Of a stretch of DNA of 53,549 nucleotides, positions 1-9,888 are shown piece by piece; the stretch's first letter is position 1, and the number at the start of each line of letters is the position of its first letter. Under the pieces are notes generated by a model. It did no database searches. It saw only the letters and a list, made by a program, of their open reading frames with translations, and was not told the origin of the DNA. Source of the DNA: Verrucomicrobiota bacterium (lineage in GTDB: Bacteria; Verrucomicrobiota; Verrucomicrobiia; Palsa-1439); assembly GCA_003164675.1 (NCBI GenBank), contig PLTX01000063.1, forward strand, positions 1-53,549, in the 5' to 3' direction. A program made the translations under genes and the position numbers.

Positions 1-133
1 ACTTGCTCTTCCAGCGGTAGTAGGTCCCCTCGCAGATCCCGTGCTGACGGATCAACTCGGGCAGTGGCAAACCGCCCTCGGCCTGCTTGAGAATCCCAAT
101 AATCTGTTCTTCACTGAATCGCTTCCGTTTCAT
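1..133 (-). CDS. IS3-family transposase OrfA, N-terminal part (cut by window edge)
   Basis: Forty-four residues are visible from an ATG at the right end. The protein opens MKRKRFSEEQIIGILKQAE and goes on to LIRQHGICEGTYYRWKSK, the helix-turn-helix that begins IS3-family OrfA proteins. OrfA binds the element ends and is normally joined to the DDE transposase OrfB by frameshifting; OrfB would lie to the left, outside the window. The terminal repeat about 50 bases upstream of this start supports the call. Whether the element is intact cannot be seen. Confidence 0.85.
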   Translation of the reverse strand, partial: MKRKRFSEEQIIGILKQAEGGLPLPELIRQHGICEGTYYRWKSK

Positions 134-180
134 CTTGGCTCCTCGTGGCTCCCGCCACTTTATTAGCCAAGACTCTCTTT

Positions 181-211
181 GGAAACTGTCCAGTTTCAGG
201 GGGCAAGGTCA
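181..211 (-). mobile_element. Terminal inverted repeat of the IS3-type element
   Basis: Read on the minus strand the segment begins TGACCTTGCCCCC and continues CTGAAACTGGACA, a typical IS3-family (IS407/IS2-like) end. It lies just upstream of the orfA start, so it is the left end and marks the boundary between insertion sequence and chromosome near base 211. The partner repeat and target duplication are outside the window. Confidence 0.65.
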
Positions 212-236
212 GCCAGGCACGAATCGGTCGGTTAAC

Positions 237-1004
237 TCAATCCTTGGTGTTCTTTCCGCCGTCGCTACCGGCGCGAAATCTTTCCGTCGCGAACCACTCC
301 GCCGGCAACTGCGTGTCGTAATTACCCTCGTACACTTCCAGCCGCGATTTCTCTTGCGACGGCAGGCTTTGGGCCGGCGGCACCATCGACGCTTCCAGGC
401 CGCGCGGGATCCAGACATCGCCGATCTTCTTGAAGCTTGTCACCGCAAAACGTCGCGTGAGATTGTCATTGGTATCAAACGCCGCCGCCCGCAACAACGC
501 GTAGTACTCTTTGTCGATCCACAGCTTTACCCGGGCGTACGGCTCACCATCAGCCTTGCTCTCGATCGCAAAACAATCGCGGCCCCGGACCCGGTCTTCA
601 TCGAGAAGCTTCACGTGCGGCCAGCGGAGAAATGCCAGGCCAAGGTCGTAGTAGGTAAAGTTCGACCCGAGCAATTTCTGCGTCCGCTGGATGCCGGTCA
701 ATTCGCCCGCACCGCGCAGGTAAAACTTCGGTTCGCCGTGAAGCGGTTGCACGACAAGCGCCTCGGTCTGGCCGCCGCGATAGAGCGTGCGCGTCTCCCC
801 CGCGGTGTTCTTCACGAGAATCTCCACGGGGACGGGATCCGCCGTTCCCACGAACAATCTCGCCTTCAGCGAGAAATCCTTCTGGGGCCGGTTTGACAGC
901 ACCCGCTCCAGGATCGCCTGCGCACTCTGGTTCGTCGGCGCCGAATCGGCATACGACATCCATGGCAATGACGCCGCGAGAGCGACCATGAATAAGAGTC
1001 TCAT
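237..1004 (-). CDS. LolA-like outer-membrane lipoprotein-sorting family protein
   Basis: The product has a signal peptide (MRLLFMVALAASLPWMSYA) followed by a LolA/LolB-like half-barrel: repeated strands with YYDLGLAFLRWPHVKLLDED and a late WIDKEYYALLRAAAFD, the pattern of the 'outer membrane lipoprotein-sorting protein' family. Such proteins bind lipid or lipoprotein acyl chains in the periplasm; no partner genes are adjacent, so the exact role is open. A start 13 codons upstream is possible, but the internal ATG puts the signal peptide at the N-terminus. The gene is divergent from the CoA-transferase, leaving about 60 bases for both promoters. Confidence 0.7.
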   Translation of the reverse strand: MRLLFMVALAASLPWMSYADSAPTNQSAQAILERVLSNRPQKDFSLKARLFVGTADPVPVEILVKNTAGETRTLYRGGQTEALVVQPLHGEPKFYLRGAGELTGIQRTQKLLGSNFTYYDLGLAFLRWPHVKLLDEDRVRGRDCFAIESKADGEPYARVKLWIDKEYYALLRAAAFDTNDNLTRRFAVTSFKKIGDVWIPRGLEASMVPPAQSLPSQEKSRLEVYEGNYDTQLPAEWFATERFRAGSDGGKNTKD

Positions 1005-1067
1005 CCCGGGACCGCTTGTAGCGGAAAACGCTTGCGGGGACAAGCGTGCATCGTTAGCCTTGACAGA

Positions 1068-2252
1068 ATGAAACCTCTTGACGGCATCCGTGTCGTTGAT
1101 CTTACGCGCATCCTGGCCGGGCCATACTGTTCAATGCTGCTGAGCGATTTTGGCGCGGAGATCGTCAAGATCGAGAACCCCGACAAGGGCGATGACACCC
1201 GCGCGTATGGGCCGCCGTTTCTCGACGGCGAGAGCGTGTACTTCCTCAGCATCAACCGCGGCAAAAAATCGCTCACCCTCAACCTGAAGACACCCGAAGC
1301 CCGCGAGATCCTCACGAAGCTCATCCGAAATTCCGACGTGCTGGTGGAAAATTTCCGGAAGGATTTCCTTTCAAGCATCGGTTTTGGCTACGACGAGGTC
1401 GCGAAATTGAATCCGAAAATCATCTACGCTTCCGTGACCGGCTACGGCCACACCGGCCCGTGGGCCGACCGTCCCGGCTACGACCTCGCCATTCAGGGCC
1501 AGAGCGGTATCATGAGCCTGACCGGCGACCCGAACGGTTCACCGTACAAGACGGGCACATCGCTGGCCGACATCACGGCGGGCATTTACGCGACCCTGGG
1601 CATTCTGTTGGCGTTGCAGGCCCGGCAGCGCACGGGCAAGGGACAAAAAGTGGACGTGTCGTTGCTCGATGGACAAGTGTCGTTCCTGACGTACCAGGCC
1701 GGCATCTACTTTGGCACGGGCAAATCGCCGACGCGCAAGGGCAACCAGCATCCGACGATCGTTCCGTATGAAACCTTCAAAGCCCGCGACCGTTACTTCA
1801 ACCTCGCCGTGGGCAATGACCGTCTCTGGGGACAGTTTTGTGATTTGCTGGGACGACAGGACCTGAAAACGCACGAGAAGTTCGCCACGAATCCCAAGCG
1901 CGTACAGAACCACGAAGACCTGTACCCGGTCCTCCAGAAGATTTTCGCGGAGAAGACCGCCGACGAGTGGCTCGCGTTCTTCGAGAAAAACGGCATCCCG
2001 TGCGGCCCGATCTTTTCCGTCGGCGAAGTTCTCGAACATCCGCAGGTGCGCGCCCGCGAGATGGTGGTCGAGCGCCCGCATCCAAAGCTCAAGTCCGTCA
2101 AGATGACCGGCGTGCCGGTGAAGTTGTCCGACACGCCCGGCATCGCTGGCAATGCGCCGCCACTTCTCGGACAGGACACCCTGAGCGTGCTGCGGGGTCT
2201 GGGGTACACGGATGAACAGTTCGCTGACTTCCTGAAGCGAGGTGTTGTATGA
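1068..2252 (+). CDS. CaiB/BaiF (family III) CoA-transferase
   Basis: The N-terminus [20 protein letters not shown] and the following [11 protein letters not shown] are the signature of family III CoA-transferases, which move CoA between carboxylic acids through an aspartyl-CoA intermediate. The expected catalytic Asp lies in [14 protein letters not shown]. At 394 residues it has the usual length. The start chosen is the ATG at MKPLDGIRV; 12 upstream codons in frame look like leader. It overlaps the epimerase gene by four bases and heads a translationally coupled run with the methylmalonyl-CoA mutase genes, so methylmalonate or malonate is a plausible acceptor; the substrate is inferred from context only. 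Confidence 0.85.
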   Translation: MKPLDGIRVVDLTRILAGPYCSMLLSDFGAEIVKIENPDKGDDTRAYGPPFLDGESVYFLSINRGKKSLTLNLKTPEAREILTKLIRNSDVLVENFRKDFLSSIGFGYDEVAKLNPKIIYASVTGYGHTGPWADRPGYDLAIQGQSGIMSLTGDPNGSPYKTGTSLADITAGIYATLGILLALQARQRTGKGQKVDVSLLDGQVSFLTYQAGIYFGTGKSPTRKGNQHPTIVPYETFKARDRYFNLAVGNDRLWGQFCDLLGRQDLKTHEKFATNPKRVQNHEDLYPVLQKIFAEKTADEWLAFFEKNGIPCGPIFSVGEVLEHPQVRAREMVVERPHPKLKSVKMTGVPVKLSDTPGIAGNAPPLLGQDTLSVLRGLGYTDEQFADFLKRGVV

Positions 2253-2653
2253 TCAAGGGCATCGACCACGTCGGCATCGCGGTGAAAAGCATCGACGAGG
2301 CGAAGAAATTCTGGGTCGACACACTTGGCCTGAAGTTGTCGCATATCGAGGAAGTCCCCGAGCAGAAGGTGCGCGTGGCCATGTTGAAAGCGGGCGAGAC
2401 GACCATTGAGTTGCTCGAACCCACCTCGCCTGACAGTCCCATCCGGCGATTCATCGAGAAGCGCGGGGAAGGATTGCATCACCTGACCCTTAGAACCGAC
2501 AAGCTTGCCGAGCGACTGCAAAAGCTGAAAGGTGCCAACGTCGCGCTGATTGACGAACAGCCGCGCATCGGAGCGGGTGGCGCCAGGATCGCGTTCCTGC
2601 ATCCAAAATCCGCGCACGGTGTGCTCGTGGAATTGTGTGAGCCTCATGACTGA
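2249..2653 (+). CDS. mce: Methylmalonyl-CoA epimerase
   Basis: A 134-residue vicinal-oxygen-chelate protein. [20 protein letters not shown] opens the first beta-alpha-beta-beta-beta module, [13 protein letters not shown] supplies the metal-binding His of the second, and HGVLVELCE ends with the conserved Glu ligand. The enzyme interconverts (S)- and (R)-methylmalonyl-CoA so that the mutase can use it. Its start overlaps the CoA-transferase stop (ATGA) and its end overlaps the mutase start by eight bases, indicating coupled translation. Confidence 0.93.
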   Translation: MIKGIDHVGIAVKSIDEAKKFWVDTLGLKLSHIEEVPEQKVRVAMLKAGETTIELLEPTSPDSPIRRFIEKRGEGLHHLTLRTDKLAERLQKLKGANVALIDEQPRIGAGGARIAFLHPKSAHGVLVELCEPHD

Positions 2654-4154
2654 GCGCCGCGAAGAACCCGGGAAGTTCCCATTTGCGCGTGGCATCCACG
2701 CCACGATGTATCGCGGCAAGCTGTGGACGATGCGCCAGTACGCCGGGTTCGGCACCGCGACGGAAACGAACAAGCGCTACAAGTATCTGTTGTCGCAGGG
2801 TCAGACCGGCCTCTCGATGGCGTTCGATTTGCCGACGCAAATCGGCTACGACAGCGACGATAAAATGGCGCTCGGTGAAGTTGGTCGCGTCGGCGTCGCG
2901 ATTTCCTCATTGGCGGACATGGAGCAGGTGTTCCACGGGATTCCGCTCGACAAGGTCAGCACGTCGATGACGATCAATGCGACGGCATCCATATTATTGG
3001 CGTTGTACCTGGCCGTCGCCGACAAGCAGGGCGTGCCGTGGTCGAAAGTCTCCGGCACGGTCCAGAACGATATTCTGAAGGAGTACATCGCGCGCGGCAC
3101 ATACATTTTCCCGCCCGCCCCGTCGCTGCGCCTCATCGCCGATATCGTCGAGTTCTGCGCGAAGGAAGTGCCGGGCTGGAACACGATCAGCGTCGGCGGC
3201 TATCACATGCGCGAGGCCGGCTGCACCGCCGCGCAGGAAATCGCCTTCACGCTCGCCGATGGAATCGCGTACGTGCAGACCTGCGTGGAACGCGGCCTGG
3301 ATGTCGACAGCTTCGCGCCGCGCATCGCGTTCTTCTTCAACTGTCACAGCAATTTTCTCGAAGAGATCGCGAAATTCCGCGCCGCGCGCCGGCTCTGGGC
3401 GCACATCATGCGCGACCGTTTCGGCGCGAAGAACGAACGGTCGATGATGCTGCGGTTTCACACGCAGACGGCGGGCTCGACGCTCACCGCGCAGCAGCCG
3501 GACAATAATGTGGTGCGCACAACCATCGAGGCGCTCGCCGCCGTGCTCGGCGGCACGCAGAGTTTGCATACGAATGCCAGGGACGAAGCCATCGCGCTGC
3601 CGACCGAAGAATCGGCCCTGCTCGCGTTGCGCACGCAACAGATCATCGCCTACGAGTCGGGTGTGACCGCCGAACCCGATCCGCTCGGCGGCAGTTATTA
3701 CATCGAATCGCTCACCGACCAACTTGAGCAACAGGCGCGCGGGTATCTCAACAAGATCGACAACGTGGGCGGGATGCTCAAAGCCATCGAAGGCGGCTAC
3801 GTGTACAAGGAAATATACCGCGCCGCGTACGAACACCAGAAGGCGGTTGAGAAGAAAGAGAAGATCATTGTTGGCGTAAACGAGTTTGTCAGCGAGAAGA
3901 AATTGTCGTTGAAGACGCAGAAGATCGACCCGAAGTCGGAACCGCGTCGTCGTCGCGAACTGGCGGCGCTACGCCAGAAGCGCAACGCGACGAAGGTTGA
4001 GAAATGCGTTGGGACCTTGGAACGGGCCACAAGAAGCTCCGAGAACCTGATGCCGATCATCATCGATTGCGTGCGCAATTACGTGACGGTCGGGGAGATC
4101 TGCAAAGTGTTGAGAGCCACCTTCGGCGAATATCGACCGACACATTCAATATGA
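2646..4154 (+). CDS. mcmA: Methylmalonyl-CoA mutase, large (substrate-binding) subunit
   Basis: The 502-residue product is the TIM-barrel half of a split B12-dependent mutase. [19 protein letters not shown] matches the mutase motif around the Tyr that distinguishes methylmalonyl- from isobutyryl-CoA mutase; [20 protein letters not shown] and [17 protein letters not shown] are further family blocks, the latter with the active-site His. The cobalamin domain is encoded by the next gene. The in-frame ATG inside the epimerase end is the likely start; an upstream ATG would add 32 residues that resemble nothing in the family. Reaction: (R)-methylmalonyl-CoA to succinyl-CoA in the cytoplasm. Confidence 0.93.
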   Translation: MTERREEPGKFPFARGIHATMYRGKLWTMRQYAGFGTATETNKRYKYLLSQGQTGLSMAFDLPTQIGYDSDDKMALGEVGRVGVAISSLADMEQVFHGIPLDKVSTSMTINATASILLALYLAVADKQGVPWSKVSGTVQNDILKEYIARGTYIFPPAPSLRLIADIVEFCAKEVPGWNTISVGGYHMREAGCTAAQEIAFTLADGIAYVQTCVERGLDVDSFAPRIAFFFNCHSNFLEEIAKFRAARRLWAHIMRDRFGAKNERSMMLRFHTQTAGSTLTAQQPDNNVVRTTIEALAAVLGGTQSLHTNARDEAIALPTEESALLALRTQQIIAYESGVTAEPDPLGGSYYIESLTDQLEQQARGYLNKIDNVGGMLKAIEGGYVYKEIYRAAYEHQKAVEKKEKIIVGVNEFVSEKKLSLKTQKIDPKSEPRRRRELAALRQKRNATKVEKCVGTLERATRSSENLMPIIIDCVRNYVTVGEICKVLRATFGEYRPTHSI

Positions 4155-4549
4155 AGCGACCCATTAAAGTGTTGATTGCCAAAGCGGGCCTCGACGGCCA
4201 CGAGCGCGGCGCGCTGGTGGTGGCGATGGGATTGCGTGACGCAGGGATGGAGGTCGTGTACACCGGCATTCGCAATACGCCGGAGCAAATCGTCCAGGCC
4301 GCCATTCAAGAAGACGTGAATGCCATCGGGCTCAGTTCGCTTTCGGGCGGACACATGGCCCAATTCACCCGGGTCATGGAGTTGCTCAAGAAGGAAAAGA
4401 TCAAGGGCGTGCTGGTGTTTGCCGGCGGCATTATCCCCGACGCCGATGTCAAAAAGTTGAAGAAACTCGGCATCAGGGAAATCTTCGGTCCCGGCAGTTC
4501 CATCGCCAGCATCGCGGAGTTTTTGAAGAAGAACGTGCGGTCGAAATGA
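4151..4549 (+). CDS. Methylmalonyl-CoA mutase, small cobalamin-binding subunit
   Basis: This 132-residue protein is a stand-alone B12-binding Rossmann domain. It carries the base-off/His-on motif in [10 protein letters not shown] (D-x-H-x-x-G, His as lower axial ligand), then GLSSLSGGH and FAGGIIPD, the other cobalamin-contact blocks. It overlaps the large-subunit stop by four bases (ATGA), as does MeaB behind it, so the three products are made together. Splitting of the mutase into catalytic and B12 chains is common in archaea and some bacteria. Confidence 0.93.
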   Translation: MKRPIKVLIAKAGLDGHERGALVVAMGLRDAGMEVVYTGIRNTPEQIVQAAIQEDVNAIGLSSLSGGHMAQFTRVMELLKKEKIKGVLVFAGGIIPDADVKKLKKLGIREIFGPGSSIASIAEFLKKNVRSK

Positions 4550-5478
4550 GTATGACGCGCCGGGAACTCACGAAACTGGTCACGCGTTTGGAAGCAGGCG
4601 TGCCGTTGTCCCCGGAACTCTACGCGCGCACCGGCAACGCGCGTATTCTCGGCATCACGGGGCCGCCGGGTGTGGGCAAGAGTTCGCTGATTGATCGCCT
4701 GATCGATGAGCTGCGTCGGCAGGGCAAGACGGTCGGCGTCATCGTCATCGATCCGACCAGTCCGATTTCGGGCGGGGCGCTGCTCGGCGACCGGCTGCGG
4801 ATGCAGCGGCACAGCGACGACGACGGCGTGTTCATTCGCAGCCTGGCAACGCGTCATCATCACGGCGGGCTGACGGATGCGACGCCGCAAATCATCCATG
4901 CGCTGGATGCGGCGGGTTTCGACATCGTGATTGTGGAAACCGTCGGCACCGGGCAGGACGAAGTCGAGGTCGCCGAGGTGGCGGACACGGTTGTGGTCGT
5001 GCTTATGCCGGAACTCGGCGACGAAATTCAGCGGGCCAAGTCGGGTTTGATGGAAATCGCGGATGTGCTGGTGATCAACAAGTCGGATTTGATGAACGCG
5101 GGCGCAGCTCGCCAGGAAACCCGGCGTCCAAAGCAAGGCCAACGATGGGAGCGGCCAACACTCCGCACGTCCGCGAAAACCGGCGATGGCATCACAACCC
5201 TTTGTCATGTGGCGGACGCACACCACGCCCACCTTGCAGCTTCGGGTCAATTGGCCGGACGCCGCGAGCGAGCGGCACGCGCCGAGGTGATTCGACTGTT
5301 GCAATCGCGCATGACGGCGTCTATACTTTGCGCGCTGGGAGCATCACGGCCGCAAACAATTCTGAGCGCAGTCGCCAAGAGAAAACTTGACCCATACGAC
5401 GCGGCGCAGAAACTGTGGGTGGAAATTTTGGGGAGCAAGAACAGGAGTCACAAATATGTCGCCACAAATTCTCGCTAA
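4546..5478 (+). CDS. meaB: MeaB/ArgK-type GTPase, methylmalonyl-CoA mutase chaperone
   Basis: A G3E-family P-loop GTPase that loads and protects the B12 cofactor of the mutase. GITGPPGVGKSSLIDRL is the Walker A, VIVIDPTSPISGGALLGDR the switch region, IVETVGTGQDEVEV the Walker B region and LVINKSDL the NKxD guanine-specificity motif. Coupling to the B12 subunit gene by ATGA confirms the partner. The C-terminal third is somewhat divergent. The last 23 bases overlap the aldehyde dehydrogenase gene in another frame. Confidence 0.92.
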   Translation: MSMTRRELTKLVTRLEAGVPLSPELYARTGNARILGITGPPGVGKSSLIDRLIDELRRQGKTVGVIVIDPTSPISGGALLGDRLRMQRHSDDDGVFIRSLATRHHHGGLTDATPQIIHALDAAGFDIVIVETVGTGQDEVEVAEVADTVVVVLMPELGDEIQRAKSGLMEIADVLVINKSDLMNAGAARQETRRPKQGQRWERPTLRTSAKTGDGITTLCHVADAHHAHLAASGQLAGRRERAARAEVIRLLQSRMTASILCALGASRPQTILSAVAKRKLDPYDAAQKLWVEILGSKNRSHKYVATNSR

Positions 5479-6991
5479 GAAATCACAGGCGGCCACCAAA
5501 CCGCTTGCCGAGGCGCATCGATACAAGAATTTCATCAACGGACAGTGGGTGGATTCGTCTTCGGGCAAGATGATCCCCAATATCAATCCCGCCAACACCG
5601 ACGATATCATCGGTCACGCGCCGCAATCGACGCGCGACGAAGCCAAAGCGGCCATTGAAGCGGCACAGGCGGCGTTTCCAGGCTGGCGCAATACGCCCGC
5701 GCCCGCGCGCGGCCGCATCCTCGCCAAAGCGGTGCAGCTCTCGTACGAACGCAAGGAAGAGATTGCCCGGATGATGACGCACGAGGAAGGCAAGATTCTC
5801 AGTGAAGCGCGTGGAGAAACGCAGAAGGGCATTAACCTGCTTGAATACTACGCGGGCATGTCGTTTCGCGTCGAGGGGCGCACCTCGCCCAGTGAAATGC
5901 CGAGCACGTTCGTGTACACGATCCGTCAGCCGCTCGGCGTGGTGAGTTGCGTCACGCCGTGGAACTTCCCGTTCTGCATCCCCGTGTGGAAGACGGCGCC
6001 CGCACTGGTGGCCGGGAATACCGTGGTGTTCAAGGCGGCCACCAACACGCCCGGCTGCGCGGAACTTCTGGTAAAGATTTATGAGGACGCCGGCCTGCCG
6101 AAGGGCGTGCTCAACCTTGTGTATGGCAGCGGCGGCACGGTGGGCGACGAATTCGTGAATAACCAGACGGTTCGCGCGGTATCGTTTACGGGCTCGTGCG
6201 AGACGGGTAGTCAGGTGGCAAAGCAAGCCGCGTCACACCTTGCGAAGGTCACCTGCGAAATGGGCGGCAAGAACCCGTTGGTGGTCATGGACGACGCCGA
6301 TCTCGATCTGGCGGTCGAAGGCTGCGCGCAGGGTGCGTTCGGTTCGACGGGACAACGTTGCACCGCGACCAGTCGGCTGGTGTTGCACAAGTCGATTGCG
6401 GACAAGTTTCTCGAAAAACTGATCGAGCGCGTGAAGAAGATCAAGGTGGGCGACGGCATGGAAGACGGCGTGGGCATGGGCCCGGCGGTCGATAAGGCGC
6501 AATACGAAACCGATTTGCGGTACATCGAGATCGCGAAGAAGGAAGGCTGCAAATGTTTGATTGGCGGCGGAGCGCTTACCGAGGGCAGGCTCGCGAAAGG
6601 TTATTTTGTCGCCCCGACGATATTTGACAACGTGAAACCCGAGCACACACTGGCCCAGGAGGAAGTGTTTGGCCCGGTGTTGGCGGTGTTTCGTGTGGGC
6701 GATTTCGAGGAGGCGATGAAGGTCGCCAACAACGTCCGCTTCGGATTGACCTGCGCGATCTACACGGGCGATGCCAACCTCGTGATGAGATTCACGGACC
6801 GCATCGAGGCGGGGATGGTCCACATCAACTCGCCGACCGTTGGCGGCGAGGCGCAGTTGCCGTTCGGCGGGTTCAAGGCGACCGGCTACGGCAGCCGCGA
6901 AATGAGCGATGAAGGATTGAATTTCTTCACGCAACTGAAGACCGTGTTCTATGATTACACGGGCGTGAAGCGGCAGACGAACATTTACTGA
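5456..6991 (+). CDS. NAD(P)-dependent aldehyde dehydrogenase, hydrolytic type
   Basis: A 511-residue aldehyde dehydrogenase with the oxyanion Asn in TPWNFPF (N170), general base Glu in CEMGGKNP (E268) and nucleophile Cys in [12 protein letters not shown] (C302). CoA-acylating methylmalonate-semialdehyde dehydrogenases lack that Glu, so a free acid is the expected product. Similarity in style is to alpha-ketoglutarate-semialdehyde and succinate-semialdehyde dehydrogenases. Position between the mutase genes and beta-ureidopropionase suggests malonate or methylmalonate semialdehyde as substrate (inference). The start is the ATG inside the meaB end; the frame upstream overlaps meaB and is not protein-like. 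Confidence 0.85.
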   Translation: MSPQILAKKSQAATKPLAEAHRYKNFINGQWVDSSSGKMIPNINPANTDDIIGHAPQSTRDEAKAAIEAAQAAFPGWRNTPAPARGRILAKAVQLSYERKEEIARMMTHEEGKILSEARGETQKGINLLEYYAGMSFRVEGRTSPSEMPSTFVYTIRQPLGVVSCVTPWNFPFCIPVWKTAPALVAGNTVVFKAATNTPGCAELLVKIYEDAGLPKGVLNLVYGSGGTVGDEFVNNQTVRAVSFTGSCETGSQVAKQAASHLAKVTCEMGGKNPLVVMDDADLDLAVEGCAQGAFGSTGQRCTATSRLVLHKSIADKFLEKLIERVKKIKVGDGMEDGVGMGPAVDKAQYETDLRYIEIAKKEGCKCLIGGGALTEGRLAKGYFVAPTIFDNVKPEHTLAQEEVFGPVLAVFRVGDFEEAMKVANNVRFGLTCAIYTGDANLVMRFTDRIEAGMVHINSPTVGGEAQLPFGGFKATGYGSREMSDEGLNFFTQLKTVFYDYTGVKRQTNIY

Positions 6992-7057
6992 GCAATAACG
7001 CGTGGCCGCGGGCTGGCGGATGCCCGCGAGGTTGCGGGAACGGAAGGAGAAGGAGAC

Positions 7058-7933
7058 ATGGCGCGCATCGTACGAGGCGGATTGATTCAGGCATCCAACC
7101 CCGAGCCGGGGACGTCGCCGGTGAAAAAGATCAAGCAGGCAATGATCGAGAAGCACATCCAGCTGATCGATCAGGCGGCGAAGAAGGGCGTGCAGGTGTT
7201 GTGCATGCAGGAGATTTTTTACGGCCCGTATTTTTGCTGCGAGCAGGAGATCAAATGGTATGAGTCAACCGAGCGGGTCCCGGATGGCCCGACGACGAAG
7301 TTGATGCAGCGGCTCGCGAAGAAATACGGCATGGTCATCATCGCGCCCATGTATGAAGAAGAAGCCACGGGCACGTACTACAACACGACGGCCGTCATCG
7401 ATGCCGACGGCAAATTCCTCGGCAAGTATCGCAAGAGCCACATCCCGCACTGCAAACCGGGTTTCTGGGAGAAATTTTACTTCAAGCCGGGCAACCTCGG
7501 CTACCCCGTGTTCGAGACGGCCGTCGGCAAGATCGGGGTCTACACCTGCTACGACCGCCATTTCCCTGAAGGTTGGAGATTGCTCGGGCTCAACGGCGCC
7601 GAGATCGTGTTCAACCCGAGCGCGACCACGGCGGGCATGAGCGAGTACCTGTGGAAGTTGGAACAACCGGCGGCGGCGGTCGCCAACATCTTCTTTATCG
7701 GCGCGGTCAATCGCGTCGGCACGGAGAAGCCCTGGAGTTTCGGGGAGTTTTACGGACAAAGTTACTTCGCCAATCCGCGCGGCCAGATCGTCGCCGAAGG
7801 CCCGCGCGACAAGGACGCGATCGTTGTTGCCGACCTGAACCTCGATATGATTCGCGAAGTCCGCAACGTGTGGCAGTTCTACCGCGATCGCCGTCCCGAA
7901 ACGTACAAGGAAATGTCCGAGTTGCTCCCGTAG
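7058..7933 (+). CDS. Beta-ureidopropionase (nitrilase-family N-carbamoyl-beta-alanine amidohydrolase)
   Basis: A 291-residue carbon-nitrogen hydrolase with the Glu-Lys-Cys triad: E52 in CMQEIFYGP, K126 in KYRKSHIP and C164 in VYTCYDRHFPE. It hydrolyses N-carbamoyl-beta-alanine or N-carbamoyl-beta-aminoisobutyrate to the beta-amino acid, CO2 and ammonia. N-carbamoylputrescine amidases are close relatives, but dihydropyrimidinase, PreTA and an NCS1 permease nearby favour the pyrimidine role. A strong ribosome site (GGAGAAGGAG) precedes the ATG, and only four bases separate it from the permease gene. Confidence 0.88.
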   Translation: MARIVRGGLIQASNPEPGTSPVKKIKQAMIEKHIQLIDQAAKKGVQVLCMQEIFYGPYFCCEQEIKWYESTERVPDGPTTKLMQRLAKKYGMVIIAPMYEEEATGTYYNTTAVIDADGKFLGKYRKSHIPHCKPGFWEKFYFKPGNLGYPVFETAVGKIGVYTCYDRHFPEGWRLLGLNGAEIVFNPSATTAGMSEYLWKLEQPAAAVANIFFIGAVNRVGTEKPWSFGEFYGQSYFANPRGQIVAEGPRDKDAIVVADLNLDMIREVRNVWQFYRDRRPETYKEMSELLP

Positions 7934-7937
7934 CAGG

Positions 7938-9475
7938 ATGAATCCCGTCGTTCAGGAACTCGACGGCATCCGCGTCACCAACGGCATTCACGAGGTGACC
8001 GACGACATCTCGCATTCGCCATATTGGAACAAGGACATCGCGCCGACGCGCGTTAGCGACCGCAAGTGGGGGTTGAAGGACATCGCGGCGCTGTGGGTTT
8101 CGATGTCGGCGTGCATTCCGACGTACATGCTGGCCTCCTCGCTGATCTCCGAGGGCATGAACTGGTATCAGGCCGTGCTGACGATCTTTTTCGGCAACGC
8201 CATCGTGCTGATTCCGATGATTCTCAACGCGCACGCGGGCACAAAATACGGCATTCCGTTCCCGGTTTATTGTCGTTCGTCGTTCGGCGTGCGCGGAGCG
8301 AACATTCCCGCGTTGTTGCGCGCGTTTGTGGCCTGCGGTTGGTTCGGAATCCAGACGTGGATTGGCGGTTGGGCGATTTACAAGATCTGCACGATTTACA
8401 TTCCGTCGTGGGATGCGCTGCCGAAGTTTCCGGTGTGGTGCGGCGATATCAATATCGCAAAATTCGCGTGTTTCATGTTCTTTTGGGCCATCAACATGCT
8501 CGTGATCTACAAGGGCATCGAATCGATCCGCATCCTGCTCGACATCAAGGCGCCGCTGCTCATTCTGCTGGGTTTGGCGCTGTTGGCGTGGGCGTACCAC
8601 GCGGCAGGCGGCTTCGGACCGATACTGTCGCAACCATCGGCGTTCATTCCGGGAGGGCCAAAGGCCGGTCAATTCTGGATGGTCTTTTTCCCGGCGCTGA
8701 CGGGCATGATTGGTTATTGGGCGACGTTGTCGCTCAACATACCTGACTTCACGCGCTACTCGCGCACGCAACGCGACCAGGTGATCGGGCAGGCGATCGG
8801 CCTTCCGACGACCAGGCGCTGTACTCGTTCATCGGCGTGGCGGTGACATCGGCGACGATCGTGATTTTCGGCGGTTTCCCCATTTGGGATCCCGTGGTGT
8901 TGATCACGCGGTTCCAGAATCCGGTCGTGCTGGCGGTTTCATTATTCGCCCTGTGTCTCGCGACGCTCGCGACGAATCTCGCCGCCAACGTGGTCAGCCC
9001 CGCGAACGACTTCTCGAATTTGTGGCCATCGAAAATCACGTTTCGGATTGGCGGGTTGATTACCGGGATCGTCGGGATCTTGTTGCGGCCATGGAAACTC
9101 GTGGAGGACCCGAGCGGTTACATCTTCACGTGGCTGGTCGGCTATTCCGCGCTGCTCGGCCCGATTGGCGGCATCCTCATTTGTGACTACTTTGTCATCC
9201 GGCGGACGAAGCTGCATCCGATCCAACTGTATTTGCGTGACGGCCAGTATTTTTATCGCAACGGGTTCAATCCCGCGGCGATCGTGGCGCTGGTTCTCGG
9301 CGTCGCGCCCAACGTGCCGGGATTTCTCGGCACGATCAAGGTGATCGATCCTTCCACGGTGGGACCGTTCCTGATGCGCCTGTACAGCTACGCCTGGTTT
9401 GTCGGTTTCTCCATTTCATTCGTTGCGTACTGGGTCTGGATGGTCTTCGTGCGCAAAACCAGAACAGCGGCGTGA
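7938..9475 (+). pseudogene. NCS1-family nucleobase/allantoin permease, interrupted by one frameshift
   Basis: Two frames together make one complete NCS1 symporter. The first part (MNPVVQELDGIRVTNGIHE, about twelve-helix family with WGLKDIAALW and a GWFGIQTWIGG segment) leaves frame near 8807; the second resumes as ALYSFIGVAVTSATIV and runs to 9475. Removal of one base in the acc-cag stretch near 8810 explains it. The transporter would import uracil, thymine or hydantoin-like rings for the flanking enzymes. The rest of both halves is intact, so a sequencing or assembly error is as likely as a real recent mutation. Confidence 0.85.
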
Positions 9476-9798
9476 AGTTCCCGGTAGGGCGTATTGCGGG
9501 TGCCGGGGTAGTTGCGAATCTGAATCGGGGGAATCGAACGTTCTGCGCACTGGCCTCTACCGGCTCGCGTTGGCATAACCGGGAACTGGCCCGCAAGCTG
9601 TCGGCACTGAAGAGGGAACTCAAAGGGCGGTTCGACGCGCGCGAAGCCGCCATCGTCACCATCCTCCAACGCGTCATGGACATCATCGACCCGCCCGCGT
9701 TGCCCGTACCACCCCAGAAGGACATCGGTTTTCACGTCAAGGAATCGCGCCGTCGATACGTCGCCAGCCGCAGAAGGAATCACGCTTTACGGAGTTGA
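9472..9798 (+). pseudogene. C-terminal remnant of an ORF6N-domain protein
   Basis: From about residue 33 the frame reads RWHNRELARKLSALKRELK, then ILQRVMDIIDPP and IGFHVKESRRR. This is the tail typical of ORF6N (KilA-N-like, phage antirepressor type) proteins: a short coiled coil, a proline-rich spacer and KxIGFHVKE. The DNA-binding N-terminal domain is missing and the apparent GTG start overlaps the permease stop by chance. It is read as mobile-element debris inside the pyrimidine cluster. Confidence 0.55.
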
Positions 9799-9888
9799 CT
9801 CCGAAGCAAACCGAAAAATTTCTGGTCAAGAAATGGGCATGAGGTGTAAGCTGCTGCACGCGAAATCCATAATTGTGAGGCAAATACC

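Noticed and set aside
2550..2645. N-terminal extension of the mutase large subunit
   Set aside because: The extra 32 residues overlap the epimerase gene in another frame and do not resemble mutase N-termini; the ATG at 2,646 gives the normal start.
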